A stretch of DNA of 64,000 nt from Orientallactaga sibirica (Eukaryota; Chordata; Mammalia; Rodentia; Dipodidae). A program made the translations under genes and the position numbers. The stretch spans positions 3,559,501-3,623,500 of the forward strand of contig JAEOAD010002183.1 of assembly GCA_036365145.1 (NCBI GenBank), in the 5' to 3' direction. Within the stretch, counting starts at the first letter, position 1. Every line of letters begins with the position of its first letter. This document shows, piece after piece, positions 1 to 12,100 of the stretch. The notes under the pieces were generated by a model. That model ran no database searches and had not been told where the DNA came from. It saw nothing but the letters and a program-made list of their open reading frames with translations.

Positions 1-228
1 AGTTGTTGCCCTGGTGTGCTAAGCATTGGCCTATGATCAAGATCACAGGGGCAGGTGAGAAACAGCCAGGGCACCTGTGCGCAGATTCCCTTGAGAAATT
101 GTGGCTGCCTGTCCTACAGCTCTCCCTGTCCGCAGCTTAGGAGAACATGCAGTTTTGAGCCATCCAATCACAGACAAAAATCATAACACCCATTTTCATA
201 ATTTCTTGAGTGTCTCCTTTAGGAATTA
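1..228. other. Unassigned DNA at window start
   Basis: I recognise no coding frame, repeat or RNA here. Confidence 0.4.
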
Positions 229-405
229 AAAAGTTTTTTATTTATTTGAGAGAAAGAGAGAGAGAGAATGGGTGCACCAGGGCCTCCAGTCACTGCATCG
301 AACTCCAGATGCATGTGCCACCTTGTACATTTGGGAATCAAACCTGGGTACTTAGGCTTTGTCCTTAGGCTGGGTCCTTAACTGCTAAGCCATCTCTCCA
401 GCCAC
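229..405 (-). mobile_element. Dipodoid tRNA-type SINE, antisense
   Basis: Reads from a T-rich end (TTTATTTATTTGAGAGAAAG) through CATGTGCCACCTTG to GCCATCTCTCCAGCC, the reverse complement of the GGCTGGAGAGATGGC head. Confidence 0.88.
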
Positions 406-412
406 CTTTTGG

Positions 413-566
413 ATTTTTTTTTTTTTTTTTGAGGTAGGGTCTTGCGCTAGCCCAGGCTGACCTGGAATTCACTATGTAGTCTCAAGGTGGCCTTGAACTC
501 ATGGTGATTCTCCTATCTCTGACTCCCTGAGTGCTGGGATTAAAGGTGTGTGCCACCACGCCAGGG
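413..566 (-). mobile_element. B1 SINE, antisense
   Basis: Poly-T is followed by GAGGTAGGGTCTTGCGC, then GGCTGACCTGGAATTCACT and GTGCTGGGATTAAAGG: a 7SL-derived B1 in reverse. Confidence 0.9.
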
Positions 567-769
567 TTGGAATTGTTTTTTAACCATACATTCTAGCTGG
601 TTAAATTTACTCTGTTTGCCACACATTTCCTCTTGTTAAAGGATGACAATTACACATGAGAAAGGAAGAGAAGGGAGGGGGCGCAGGGTAAGAATTATGA
701 AGAGGGACCACACAATGGCTTCCTCTGTTAACTGGCTCTGCTCTGGGAGATTTCCAGGCTCCTCTTAGC

Positions 770-1260
770 ATTGGCAGGCTCAGCTCATGACCCTGAATCC
801 GGAAGCCCCTACGTTGCCCTAAACCATATAAAGATCACCGGGGAACCACCGTATGCCTGTTTCGAATCTGTAACTCTGCCGGGGCCTCCTTGCTGTCCTC
901 CACTCACACAGTCACACCAAACAAACTCTAACCTGCCGCCCTGTGTCACCCGAGCGGGGCTTCCGCGCCCACAGGAATTGAATTGATCAGGCTCTCCTTC
1001 CACCTCCTGGGTGGGCTCACATCTTGGGCCCACGTCCTCCCTTGTCCTGAAGGGTGCCCTTCCACGGGTTCTTGTGTCTCCTTGCCTCTGCTGAGCTCCG
1101 GGGGACACCCGAAGAGACCTCACTCCCCTGAGCCTAAAATGGGTCTGGGGGCGCCTTAGGAATGGACCTACTGTCGGTCTGCTGGCACCAGTCCACCCCT
1201 GGAAAGAAAGACCTTTCCAGTCCTGGTGGCGTTGCCAGAGATGAAGGGGGTGAGTAAAGA
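770..1260. other. GC-rich, CpG-containing block of unknown origin
   Basis: This block is clearly richer in G+C and CpG than its flanks and contains a TATA-like CATATAAAG near 826. A long minus-strand frame (809-1348) crosses it but resembles no protein I know. It could be a degraded ERV LTR or a CpG-rich promoter upstream of CBY2. I could not identify matching LTR partners or a primer-binding site. Confidence 0.3.
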
Positions 1261-1689
1261 CCAAAGCATCAAGATCGCAAAAACTCAGCTTCATTAGCTG
1301 ACTAAGATTCAGCAGAGAAACTTCCATAACACCTGAGCCCTGATTCAAAGATTTCCCCCTTTTATAATAAAGAACAACACACAGGAATGTTGATCATATT
1401 TGGCAATACCTGTGGTTATTTCTATCTCTAGGCGGAACAGGGCTGGGGGCTGGTAGGCTCTAAGACACTGACCAGCCTGCTGTGAATGTGTCTTGTTTTT
1501 TCTTTTCTTTAGTTCCTCAGGGCTCCTTTATCATCAGGGCTCTCCCCCTCCCCGGCCTCAATATGTAACATACTATTCTAAACTACCAGGCCTCAAGGTT
1601 GCTTATATGCAATCAGACACACAGCTGTCTTCTCTGTTCTGTGAGGACTCAGCAGGAAAGGACAAAAACTCCATAACTGTACTCATAGC

Positions 1690-2010
1690 TAATATGGTTA
1701 AGATTATATAAATAGAAAACAGAGAGGCCAATGGGAGAAGTTTGTGATCATGATATATTGTCTATATGTACAGAGATTGCCAATAAAAAGTTTAAAAAAG
1801 AGAAAATAGGAGGGGGCTTGACAAGGGCTGGGGAGAAGGAAGAGGGGGGATTAGAGCTTGACAGGAGTTAGAGTTTTACAAGATGAGAAAATTAAACAGA
1901 GCTATTGCACAACAATGTGAATATGCTCAAAACTATTGACTTCAAAGTGGTGAACATGATAAATTTATCATTGTGCATTTGTAGCCACAATTAAACAATT
2001 AAAACAAAGA
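1690..2010 (+). mobile_element. Old L1 3'-end fragments, sense
   Basis: CAATAAAAAGTTTAAAAAAG at 1781 resembles L1 3' ends elsewhere in this window (23359). Sequence from about 1900 to 2000 (CAATGTGAATATGCTC and on) resembles an older L1 3' terminus. Confidence 0.5.
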
Positions 2011-3108
2011 ACTTTTGGGGAAGTTTTCTTGTAAAGGCAAGTTCATTGAAAATATAATTAATAGCCTTCTTGAGTTTCATTTGAGCTTTTGTATCTTGTC
2101 TTTTTATAGCTTGCAATTTGAATGTGAGAGACTCACATAGCCAGTTCTAGAATTCCTGAATCTGCCGACCTTAGGCAGCCACTCCCTTCCCACTCCAAGT
2201 GGTGAAATAATGCAGAATCAGGGCTCTGGTTAATGAAGGGCTTACTACACAAGAGGGTTTTCATTCATGGCTCTGGAACCATTCAAGTGATTGGAGAGTT
2301 GGAATTTTCATTAAACTCCCTCACCTGGGGAAAGGGGAAGATCTTGAGATTGAGTTAAATGTCAAAGGCCACTGATTTAATTAATCATGCCTATGTAATA
2401 AGAACTCAGTATATCCCCATAAACAACACGGTTCAGAGAACTTTGGGCTGAAGGTGGTGGAAGAAGAGTGAGCCCAGAGAGGGATTGAAGGCCCCCATCA
2501 TCCATTGCATTCTAATATCTTGCCCTATTTATCTATGTATGGCTTCCATTTGGCTGTTTCTGAGTTGCACTCTTCATAACAAAGTTGTAATCGTAAGTAA
2601 AGTGCTTTCCTGGGTTCTGTGAGCTAACCAGTGAAACTGAGGAATGGGTCATGGAAACTCCTCATCCACAGCTGATCAGTCAGATATCTGGATGTCCCAG
2701 ATCTAGGATTGGAATCTGAAGTAAAGGCCATTTTGGAGCTGAGTTTCTAACTTCGGGGACTAACACTAACTCCATGTAGCTAATGTCAGAAAACACCTTA
2801 GACTACATTTCCTCCCTGGGTTTGGGCAGAGTTCAGTTTATGTTTCTTCCTTCCCAAGTAATTCAACTCCAAGCAGAAGATGCCACTTCTGGAGAGAGCA
2901 GGGGATTCTCCACCAAACCTGGCAGTGAAGATGTACTGCCAGGATGACCAAATAGGTGCTAGTGTTAAGGCCATTATGTGTCACAGTGGCCTGGCCAGCC
3001 ACATGGGCATAGCCAGTGGCAACTCTTCCTGACTGTCAGATGCCTCATTTCCACCTGAGATGCCCAGAGAGAAACTATGAGCTCTGAAAAACACCATATT
3101 GTTTTGTG
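2011..3108. other. DNA upstream of CBY2, no clear repeat
   Basis: This stretch should contain the CBY2 promoter and leader. I see no convincing TATA box or CpG island immediately upstream of the first coding exon. Confidence 0.4.
3040..3087 (+). promoter_or_regulatory. Upstream ORFs in the putative CBY2 leader
   Basis: Two short ORFs precede the CBY2 start in other frames: ATG at 3040 to TGA at 3087 (15 residues) and ATG at 3060 to TGA at 3080 (6 residues). They matter only if transcription begins upstream of 3040, which the sequence alone does not show. Confidence 0.3.
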
Positions 3109-3183
3109 ATGTCACCTCTGGAATGTTCTGAGTGTTTTGGTGACCAGCTTCTGCATAGAACCTACACCTGGCACCTCACGTTG
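3109..3183 (+). CDS. CBY2: CBY2 coding exon 1 (residues 1-25)
   Basis: The 75-nt exon reads [12 protein letters not shown] and then [13 protein letters not shown], matching the known CBY2 N terminus almost residue for residue. The donor is TTG|GTATGA at 3184. The ATG has G at -3 and T at +4, an adequate but not optimal context. The exon may extend upstream as 5' UTR; I could not define its 5' end. Intron 1 is only 288 bp. Confidence 0.95.
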
Positions 3184-6100
3184 GTATGACTTTTTACTTG
3201 AGATAGAAGTAACAGTTTAAGAATAGGAGTTATTAACCACCTCTATTTCAAAGACTTTCAAGTGAGTTTTACATCAGTTGTAATACCTGTTTTAATTTCT
3301 GTTCAGAAATCAATAAAATATCTTGTCAGACATCATCTTCACATACTTTCAGACTGAGAGTCGCATAATATACAGTAGATAAGAAGGACCTAAGTGAGTA
3401 GAAAGTAGATGAGCTACTGAGGCCGTGAGGATAGGCTGGGAAGTAGAAATATTATTTTTTCTTTTCCACAGCACTCGACACCACATTTTGTTAGAAAAAA
3501 AGATACCAGATCTGAAATCCTAGAAATTCCAATCAACGTGATTCTACCTCAGGTAGGGATAATCATAGAATTCATATGGATCTATGTCAAGTAGAGATAA
3601 TCACAGAGTCATTGTTCTAACTTACAGAAAGATGTAAGTATAAGCTTTAGCTAGAATAACCTTTCTTTTTCAAACCATAGGAATATATTGCAGAGTAAGC
3701 AGAGAAGTTCTCAGATTCTCATGGTCGTTCCCTGGTTTCATGGTTGTTGTGGGTCTGGGAGAGAACCTATAACCTCTGGACTCTGGAATCCTCTGGCCTT
3801 GAATGAGTGTGGGCTGGGTTAGTTGACCTGGTCATATCTTCCAGCCCTATCCTTTCAAGTTTTGATGATACTTTGAGAAAAGCTTACCTTATCAGACAAG
3901 GTCCACTGTGGTTTGCTACTGAATAGCCACTCTCGATTTCTGGGGAGAATGAGAACTCAACTTTAGTCATATGCATAAGACTGAAGACTGAATCCATGAG
4001 CTGGAAACTCAAGGGGTACAAGGTCATTTCCAGTTTTCACAAGAATTAATCCCTGATATGTGCCAAAGACAGAGCTTAACTGAGCTGGGCATTGATTTGT
4101 GTGTTTCTTTATTATTGTGTTGTTTGCTGTGAATCCAGAAATTGTTAAAACCCTTGCAGGATCGAGGTTCTCAGGTCTCCTCCTGTACACGGCTATGTTC
4201 TTGGTGAGGTTCTTTGGGTTAGATTGTCTGCACTGCTGCTATGTCACAAAGGGGTGGCCTTGCTTTCTCCAGAGTCACCTAAGGCCCATTTGAAGACCAG
4301 GGCCATGAAACCAGAGGAGCGAAAATGTAGGATGGAGGGCTCCAATAAAGAGGTAACTATCTGAAAGCATTGTCCAGGGATATGGACAACAAGGAAGGTT
4401 CACCAGCGAGCATTTTATGTTAGTGACTGTCTAGGCAGATAATGTTCAGCAGGAGTCAAAAAGATGGGACAAAGATGGGGTGTTTGTTTCACGTTATCTT
4501 TATATCATTGTAATGAACTTTCATTTCTGTTCCAGCTCATGAAGCTGAATCAGAACATTAGGTATTTTTTTCCTGGTCATCCAAAAGAATGACCACAAGC
4601 TGTAGGAACCTTCCTAGGTCTGTTTTTTTCTATTTGAAATACATATTTATTCAGTACTCTACCTAAAGGTAGACATGGTTCCTTTCCAGGCCACAAAAAA
4701 ACAATGTTTAGATGACCAAGGACCAGGCAAAGGCTGCAAGCCTTGGGGTGGGAGTAGGGTTGGGAATAGGATTTAAAAGTAGTTGTGTTAATTACTTTTC
4801 TAAATATTGTAACCAAAATACCTGACAAGAAGCAAATTAAAGGAGGAAATATTTGTTTTGGCTCATAGTTCAGGGGATATAGTCTGTCATGGTAGGGAAG
4901 CTATGATGGTGGGACGTCACTTGCTTCCAGCTCAACAGATAAACCCTTTTATTTAGTCTATGACACTAGGCCCTGGTGTGGTGCTACCCACATTCAGGGC
5001 GTTTCATTCCCTTTTAGGTAATCCTCCATAGAAAAGCCCTCACAGGCATACTCAAAGGGGTCCCTCATTAATGTGTTAAGTGTTTTTCTTTTTATATATT
5101 TTATTTATTTAATATGAGAGAGAGATAGCGGGAGAGAAAGAGAGACCGAGTGTGAATGTATGTGTGTGTGTGTGTGTGTGTGTATGCGCATGCCTATGCC
5201 AGGCCTTCTAGCCACTGGAAATGAATTTGAGGTGGATGTGACACTTTGTGCATGTAGTTTTACATGGGTACTGGGGAATCAAACCTGGGTCCTTAGGATT
5301 TTTAGGTAAGTACCTTAACCACTGAGACATCTCTCCAGCCCCCTAAGTGTTTTTTTAAAGTTATTTTTATTTTTTATTTTTGGAGAGAGACACAGAGAGA
5401 GACAGACAGAGAGAGCGGGAGAGGAAGACAGAGAATGGGCGTGCCAGCTGTCTCTCAGCTGCTGTGAACAGATGTTGCGCCCCCTTGTGGGCAAGTGCGG
5501 CATTGCGCCCTTGCTTCACTTTGCATCTGGCTAAACGTGGGACCTACAGATTGGAACCGGGTTCTTAGGCTTAGCAGGCAGGTGCCTTAACCGCTAAGCC
5601 ATCTCTCCAGCCCCCCTTAGGTGTTTTTTAATCCAGCCAAACTGACATGTGATAGAAAGGTTGGTAAGTTTCTTCCATGTACCCTTGGCTCAACTTTCCC
5701 TCCTCAGCTCTCAGAAATGGCTTAGTAGACAAGGAAGACAGTGATTTGGGAAGTCTAGAGCTTGTTCTGGGGATCTTGAAGGGCAGAGGGGCATGGAATA
5801 AAATCTGTATTGTCTAGGTTTGTGTTCCACATGGCTAGATGAGGTTTTGTTTATATCTGCCATGGAATATAAGACAAGGAACTGCCAGGATGCCCTGGAC
5901 TGGTCCTTTTGGGAAGGGAAGAGGGCACTGATAACTGGCTGATAGGAAATGAATCACTCCTAGGGCTGTGAGAGGGACCCATGTGCTTATTGTACCTCCC
6001 CAGAGGAGATGGCACGTGGCTTGCAGGAAAGTATAAATCTCAGAAACAAGGGAAGGAAGAACTATGACTAAACGCTGATGGCGTCATGTTTTGGGCACAG

Positions 6101-9100
6101 GGCCATGCAAGTGTGAGGCAGAGATTTCACGGCTATGGGAACTGAGAAGCTCACTAGTAGCAAGGATTGACCTGGGATTTAACACTGGTCAATGCCCAGT
6201 CTCACTTTCATGCCACCCTTTTGGGCTAGGTGGTATCTTAACTCTGACTATTCTTTTGCATTTGGGAGATAGAGCCTCCTCTCCACACATCTTGACTGTG
6301 AGTCCCCAGGCTCCCTAATTGTTTTTATCCCACGTGGCTTTATCCTGAGCTGAGTTCATTTGATTTGGAAGGGAATTGTAATACAACTCTGGCTCCTGGC
6401 TCCCGACCCCCAGTCCTGCTGGGCCTTTGGCCTTCTCAGTTACACCGCAAATGCCTATGGTTCACCAGTTGTTATCACCCTGAGGTCTTTTCAGGACTTA
6501 TTGATTTCCCATTTTTCTTCCTCACATAAAACATTTGTGTTTTCAGATCTATTTCTCTTTAGCACATTAACTTTCAAGCCATCAATGTTATTTCCTGCCC
6601 AGGCAACTGATTTCCCAGTTTCTTTTTTACATGATCCAGTTTTCCCAGGCATTCATGGTTCCCCCGTGAGCACTCTGTGTGTTTCATCAAGGCACTGTTA
6701 TTTATTCTAGGTCATCAAAGAAGGGTGTACATCAGATTAAATTATGTCCTGAAGCCTCTTCCAGTGCTTCTGCACTCCTCCCACCTTTCCTTCCCTTTTG
6801 TCTAGGCTTGTTTTTCAAACCCACAATACTAATTTGAATATCACTTCACAGGAAGAGTTTTGGAGAGTCCGTATTAAACAATTAGCTGAAACTGTTATAT
6901 CAGACACCTTCTTTATCCTCTTCAATGTTAACATTGCAATTCTATCAAAATCAATCACATTTGGGTTGGGGTGATGGCTTAGTGGTTAAGGCACTTGCCT
7001 GTGAAGCCTAAGGAACCATGCTCAACTCTCCAGATCCCATGTAAGTCAGACACACAAAGGTGAGGCAAGCACAAGGTCACACATGCCCCTAGGTGGTACA
7101 AGCACCTGGAGTTCAATTGCAGTGGCTGAGGCCCTGGCGTTCCAATTCTCTTTCTCCCTCTGTCTCTCCCTGTGTGTGTGTCTGTCTGTCTCACACACTG
7201 TGCACACATGCACTCTCTAAAAAAAATCAATCACATTTTTAAAAAATGTAATGAGAGAGAGACCCAGCATACTACCCCTTGTGAAAATTAGCATACATGG
7301 TTTATTCTTTCTAGGATCCTGGTACCTGTCAGCTTCACATGCATTAAAAGTACTGCTCTGACAGTAACCTCAGTAGTCTAGGAAGAGTAGGTGTTTTAAA
7401 ATCCTGATCAGCAGGCTTGGACTTTCTGGAAGCATGTGGACATCTCTTAGGGGTTGTGGTAGCTACATCTTTCGAGGAGTGGAGAGACCTTTAGTACCTG
7501 TCTTAGTTTTCTGTTGCTATAACACAATACTTGAGAATAGGTAATTCATAAAGAACAGAGGCATGGTATCAGCACCTGGCCAGCTTTTGGTGAGGGCCTT
7601 CTTGCTGAATCACTACATGGTATAGAGTACTATCATGAAGCAGAGCACACAGGCCATATATATATATATGGTATATAAAATATAATATATAATAGAGAGC
7701 TCATTTTCTACTGCAGACTCTCTGCAATACTGCCAACCCAGGACTGGATAAACCTATTCCTTTATGCTCCAAACACATCCCAAAGTTCTTACCTCTCAAA
7801 TACCATTAGTGCATGACTTTAAGGGACCCAGTCCAACTACAGCAGTGTATGGGAGCTAAGCCTTTCATATCACTGTCCAATCCCATCCCCAACATCTTCA
7901 GAAGGAATTCCTTCCCAGAAGTCCCACCCAGGGAGCCCTATTCCTTAGAAACCTGTAGCTGTAGTAAGACTCTGACCTAGCACTACTCTCTGCCCTTGGC
8001 GCTCTCCTTTCCTGCAACTGCTCTTGTACTGCTTTCCACTAGGCGTGGGAACCAGTGTGCTGAAAAATTATTGGTGATTTAAAACATTTTCCTTAAAAAA
8101 GGAGATAGTAAGGCCATACCTATCTCAGGAAGATGCCAGTCTGTAGGTGGGATCCTGGGCATCTGTGAGGAGGGCCGTGCTTGTGCTCAGGGTCTTTCCT
8201 GACCCCTCAGCAGTAACACATTGTTGTGTCACAGCTCTGAGCACATTGCTTCTTGCTCCTGAAGACAGAGTCCCTTAGTTCTCTTTCTAACAGGGAGGTG
8301 AGATGAATTATCAAATGTATTCCCCTCCCACAACCTCATATCCCATTCTGCCATGAAGAAGCCAACTTTTTGTTCTTTTCCACCTAGGTCTTTATTCCTG
8401 TGTGAGAGCATCTTTCAGAGATCAGAAGTGAGGCAGTTCTTTCCTTCACAGGCTATTCTTCCCAGGCTCAGGAGAACTTCCCTGTGGTGTTCTAACACAG
8501 ACTTATGGTCAGGATCTGAGGTCATCAGACAGATTAGTTCAGCCAATGGAACCAACACGAGGGTATCACAGGCCTGCGAGCACAGGCTGAGAGGGCTTGA
8601 ATCTTGAACTTACATGTGGTTGCTCAGCTCAGTTGCTCACATTGAGAAAAGTCCTTTTGAAAAAAGTGTATTAAGAATTTGCAGTGGTGTTTAAGACAAG
8701 TAATGGTTGCATCACATCAGTAGGACTTTTTCTGGTCTTTATGTTGTAACTCCTGTTGATTGTAGCACTTAATAAACAAAAAAGAATAGCACATCTTTTC
8801 CTTTTATTTTCTGAGTTTTACAATACTCTGAAATAAGTTGGATAGACATTAGGTTTCTGTGGTTGGCTGTACATGTTGTGCATTGCAACAATAATTATGA
8901 CTTCACAGAATTGGACATTGTACAACTTGCAAAAAAAAAAAAAAGTATGAGGTGGCCCTCAACCATGTTAGCACCCACGTATTCTAGATGTAAAAACTGT
9001 GACACAGAAAGTAAGTGACTCTGCAAAGGCCATGCATTCATATGGCAGACCCAGGACGCTCTTTAGTTGTCACCGTGTTCTCATTGCCATACTGTGTTGC

Positions 9101-12100
9101 CCTTTTTGACCTCTCTCATTTGCACCAATAAATGATTGGCGCTCTTCATCCAAATTGACTGGAAGTTTCTTGAGCGCAGATGTGTGTGAGCTTGGAACAA
9201 AGCAGGTATTAAATCAGTGTTGGCTGATTGACTGAGAATGGGCATGGAAAACAGCTTCCGGTTCAGTGAGATGCAACCACAAGGAAAACAGGACACCTGA
9301 CATTCTCTTCTGGCTTCTGCACATAGGTGCACACATGGCATGTGCATCTACATACCGTTATGCATACACCACACACAGCGCATCACTCGTACTGCACACG
9401 TGCATGCACACACATGCACGCACACCCCAAGATATATTTTCACTTTCATGATCTCAATTAACTCAACAGCTCTGTGAACTAAGCAGGGTACATATTAATA
9501 TTATCCAGGTATGCCGTGTTGACTTTAAGTGTTGGAAGTTGCCTTAGGATGAGAGAGTCCAGCTCCCTCTTTTTTATTACTGAAAGTCTTGGACCTCTGG
9601 TTCTGTAGTTTCAAAGTGCCCACCAGTGTCAGGACCAGGGTGAGAATCTGGCTTCCAGTCTTGACTTTTGGATCTTTAACCCTGGGGTTGGTCTCACCTG
9701 GACAAATTGCATCTACCTGGCTGAGAACTGCCAGAGCACCTGCTGCCAGAGACACCCATGGCAATGTGTTAGAAAGTCAGATTTTGGGGCCACACCCCAG
9801 ACTGTCAATCATACTCATGGGTGAAAGGCCCAGAAATATGTGTTAGAAACTCACTCCAACTATTCTGTACTGGAAAGGGTGAGTGCCACTGGCTTGCTGG
9901 TTTTGAGCTGTGTGTCTGATCCTCTTTTTATGCTGTGGTTAGATTCTCTTTGTCAATTCCTTTGTGGCTTTTGCTCTATTCATGCCCACATGTTGAACTC
10001 TCATCACTCAGGGACATGTCTAAGATGGTGCTATTTCTTCCAAACAAGCACCAACCACGCTTCGTATTGATCCTTGAATAGGTCAAGGTCTGGGGTAGAT
10101 GTTTAAGTGGCAGTGGCAGTGGCAGGACAGACTACAGGGCAGGTAAGAGTGATGAGTCTGAATGGGCCAAGAGAGAAGCCTTCCGTGACCAGCAACACCA
10201 TCATTTAGGGCACAAGCAAGGTGGCTGGCTGCCCATTAGAGTGACCCATGCTGCCTCTGCCCATGGCACTAGTGTACATACCTGTGGTTCATGTAGCTTT
10301 AGAACAGTGTATGTTCTTCCTTCAGGATAACAAAAATATGCCAGAGTTCATGCTTAGTGCTTCTGTCTATTACCTATTAAACTGCAGATTTTTTTTTTTT
10401 TTTGAAGTGCTAGAGCTCAAACTCGGGGCTTGGTGCATGGCAGACAATTGTTTTACCACTGAGCTGATCCCTAGCCCTCTTACAATGTCTCCACAAGCCA
10501 AGGAGGTGCCATGAACTCAATTTAAACTTGCAGAAACTGAAATTCCCATAACTTGCCCACATTTTTATCATTGAGAAGTGGTGGGCAAAGACTAAAAAAA
10601 TCGGTTGATTTCAAAATCTATGCTTTTAGCCTCTGCCATGTACAATCTAATCCTATTATGTGTGACTGTTTTTTCAGGTATGCAGCTCTGGCTTGTCTGG
10701 AATTTGCAGACCAGGCTGGCCTTGAATTTGTGGTGATCCTCCTGCCTCTGCCTCCTGGGGAACTGAGATTACAGGCCTGCACCATCAGGGCCCCGCTCAT
10801 TTTAAAAAACGTTTTATTTATTTATTTATTCATTCATTTAAGAGAAAGACAGAGAGAAGGAGGCAGTTAGAGGCAGAGAGAGAGAGAGAGAGAGAATGTT
10901 AAATGAATGCACCAGGGCCTCTAGCCAGTCAACAAATTCCATGGGTATTGGGGAATCGAACCTGGGTTGTTAGGCTTCACAGGCAAGTGCCTTAACTGGT
11001 AAGCCATCTCTCCAGCCCCTAGCTCATTTTTTCGTGGTTTTTATATATAAACTTGTTTACTAACATTGGTTTGTCAATGTTCACAGAATATTTGTGGCCA
11101 TTCTTGGACCTGTAGACAGCGGTGCATATGACTCTGAGACCAGAGCTGAGGGGCCTTTTGTTTGAGCTCTCATCCTGGAAATGGTGCCCTTTCGGGAGTT
11201 CATATAATACCATGTTGTTGAAAATTTTTAAATTTTTGTTGGTGATTTTGCTGTTTAAAATGACTTGTGTGCCTAATGTAGAAGACCTGTTTTGAATCAC
11301 CAGGTGGCTGCACTTGCCTCACCAGGGACGGGCGCTAGAGAAGCTTTACTTGGCATGAAGCATTCCCCGTTAATGCATCCATCCATTCAGTAAGGCGTGT
11401 TTAAACAGAAACATTTATGCTAGACAAAAACTTATGACCTGGGCCTTGTAGAAACCCAGCTCAGTATTTCTCTTAGGGTCCATGGTCCATATCCCTTAAC
11501 CCAGTGGTGGAGCGCCCTGACAGAACAAAACTGCCTAGACTATCCAGGACTGGCCCTGTGACTGGGCGCCCTGGGGGTCTGGGGCCCTGGGGTGTCCACT
11601 TCCGCACTGACCCTGCTCCCGGTTCTCTCCGCAGAGGGGCTCCGCCGAGCCCTTCCTGAGACTGCACAACCTGTACAGCACCCCGCGCTGCTCCCGGCAG
11701 GCCGCCGCGTTTCCCCGCGTGGGCCGCAGGGTGGCCAGCCAGCACTCGTACCCGCTCAACCGCTTCTCCTCGGTGCCCTGCGACTCCATGGAGCGGCCCA
11801 CGTCCCAGGCCGACCTGGAGCTCGACTACAACCCCCCGCGGGTGCAGCTCAGCGACGAGATGTTCGTGTTCCAGGACGGGCGGTGGGTGAACGAGAGCTG
11901 CCGCCTGCAGTCCCCGTACTTCTCGCCCTCGACCTCCTTCCACCATAAGCTGCACCACAAGCGGCTGGCCAAGGAGTACCTGCTGCAGGAGGAGAACAAG
12001 ACGCTGCGCGACGAGAACCGCGCGCTGCGCCACGAGAACCGCGCCCTGCGCAAGGAGAACACCATCCTGCAGGTCTTCTGGGAGGACCACAAGGTGGCTG

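Larger units (their letters stand above)
3553..11634 (+). other. CBY2: CBY2 intron 2
   Basis: This is the 8,082-bp phase-0 intron between the short second exon and the long terminal exon. It contains antisense MaLR-type fragments, five tRNA-type SINEs or SINE remnants, B1 and ID-type elements. The non-repeat remainder (about 3.55-4.78, 5.62-6.95, 7.85-8.98 and 11.02-11.63 kb) shows no further exon that I recognise. Confidence 0.9.

Noticed and set aside
809..1348. 179-codon minus-strand frame as a gene
   Set aside because: Lies on a CpG-rich block with no domain, no splice support and no homologue I recognise.
2880..2960. Possible CBY2 first exon at ATGCCACTTCTGG
   Set aside because: Superficially similar to the N terminus, but the frame diverges at once; 3109-3183 matches exactly and has a donor site.
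9081..9451. Short His/Cys-rich frames near 9.1-9.4 kb
   Set aside because: They translate CA-rich SINE-arm sequence.
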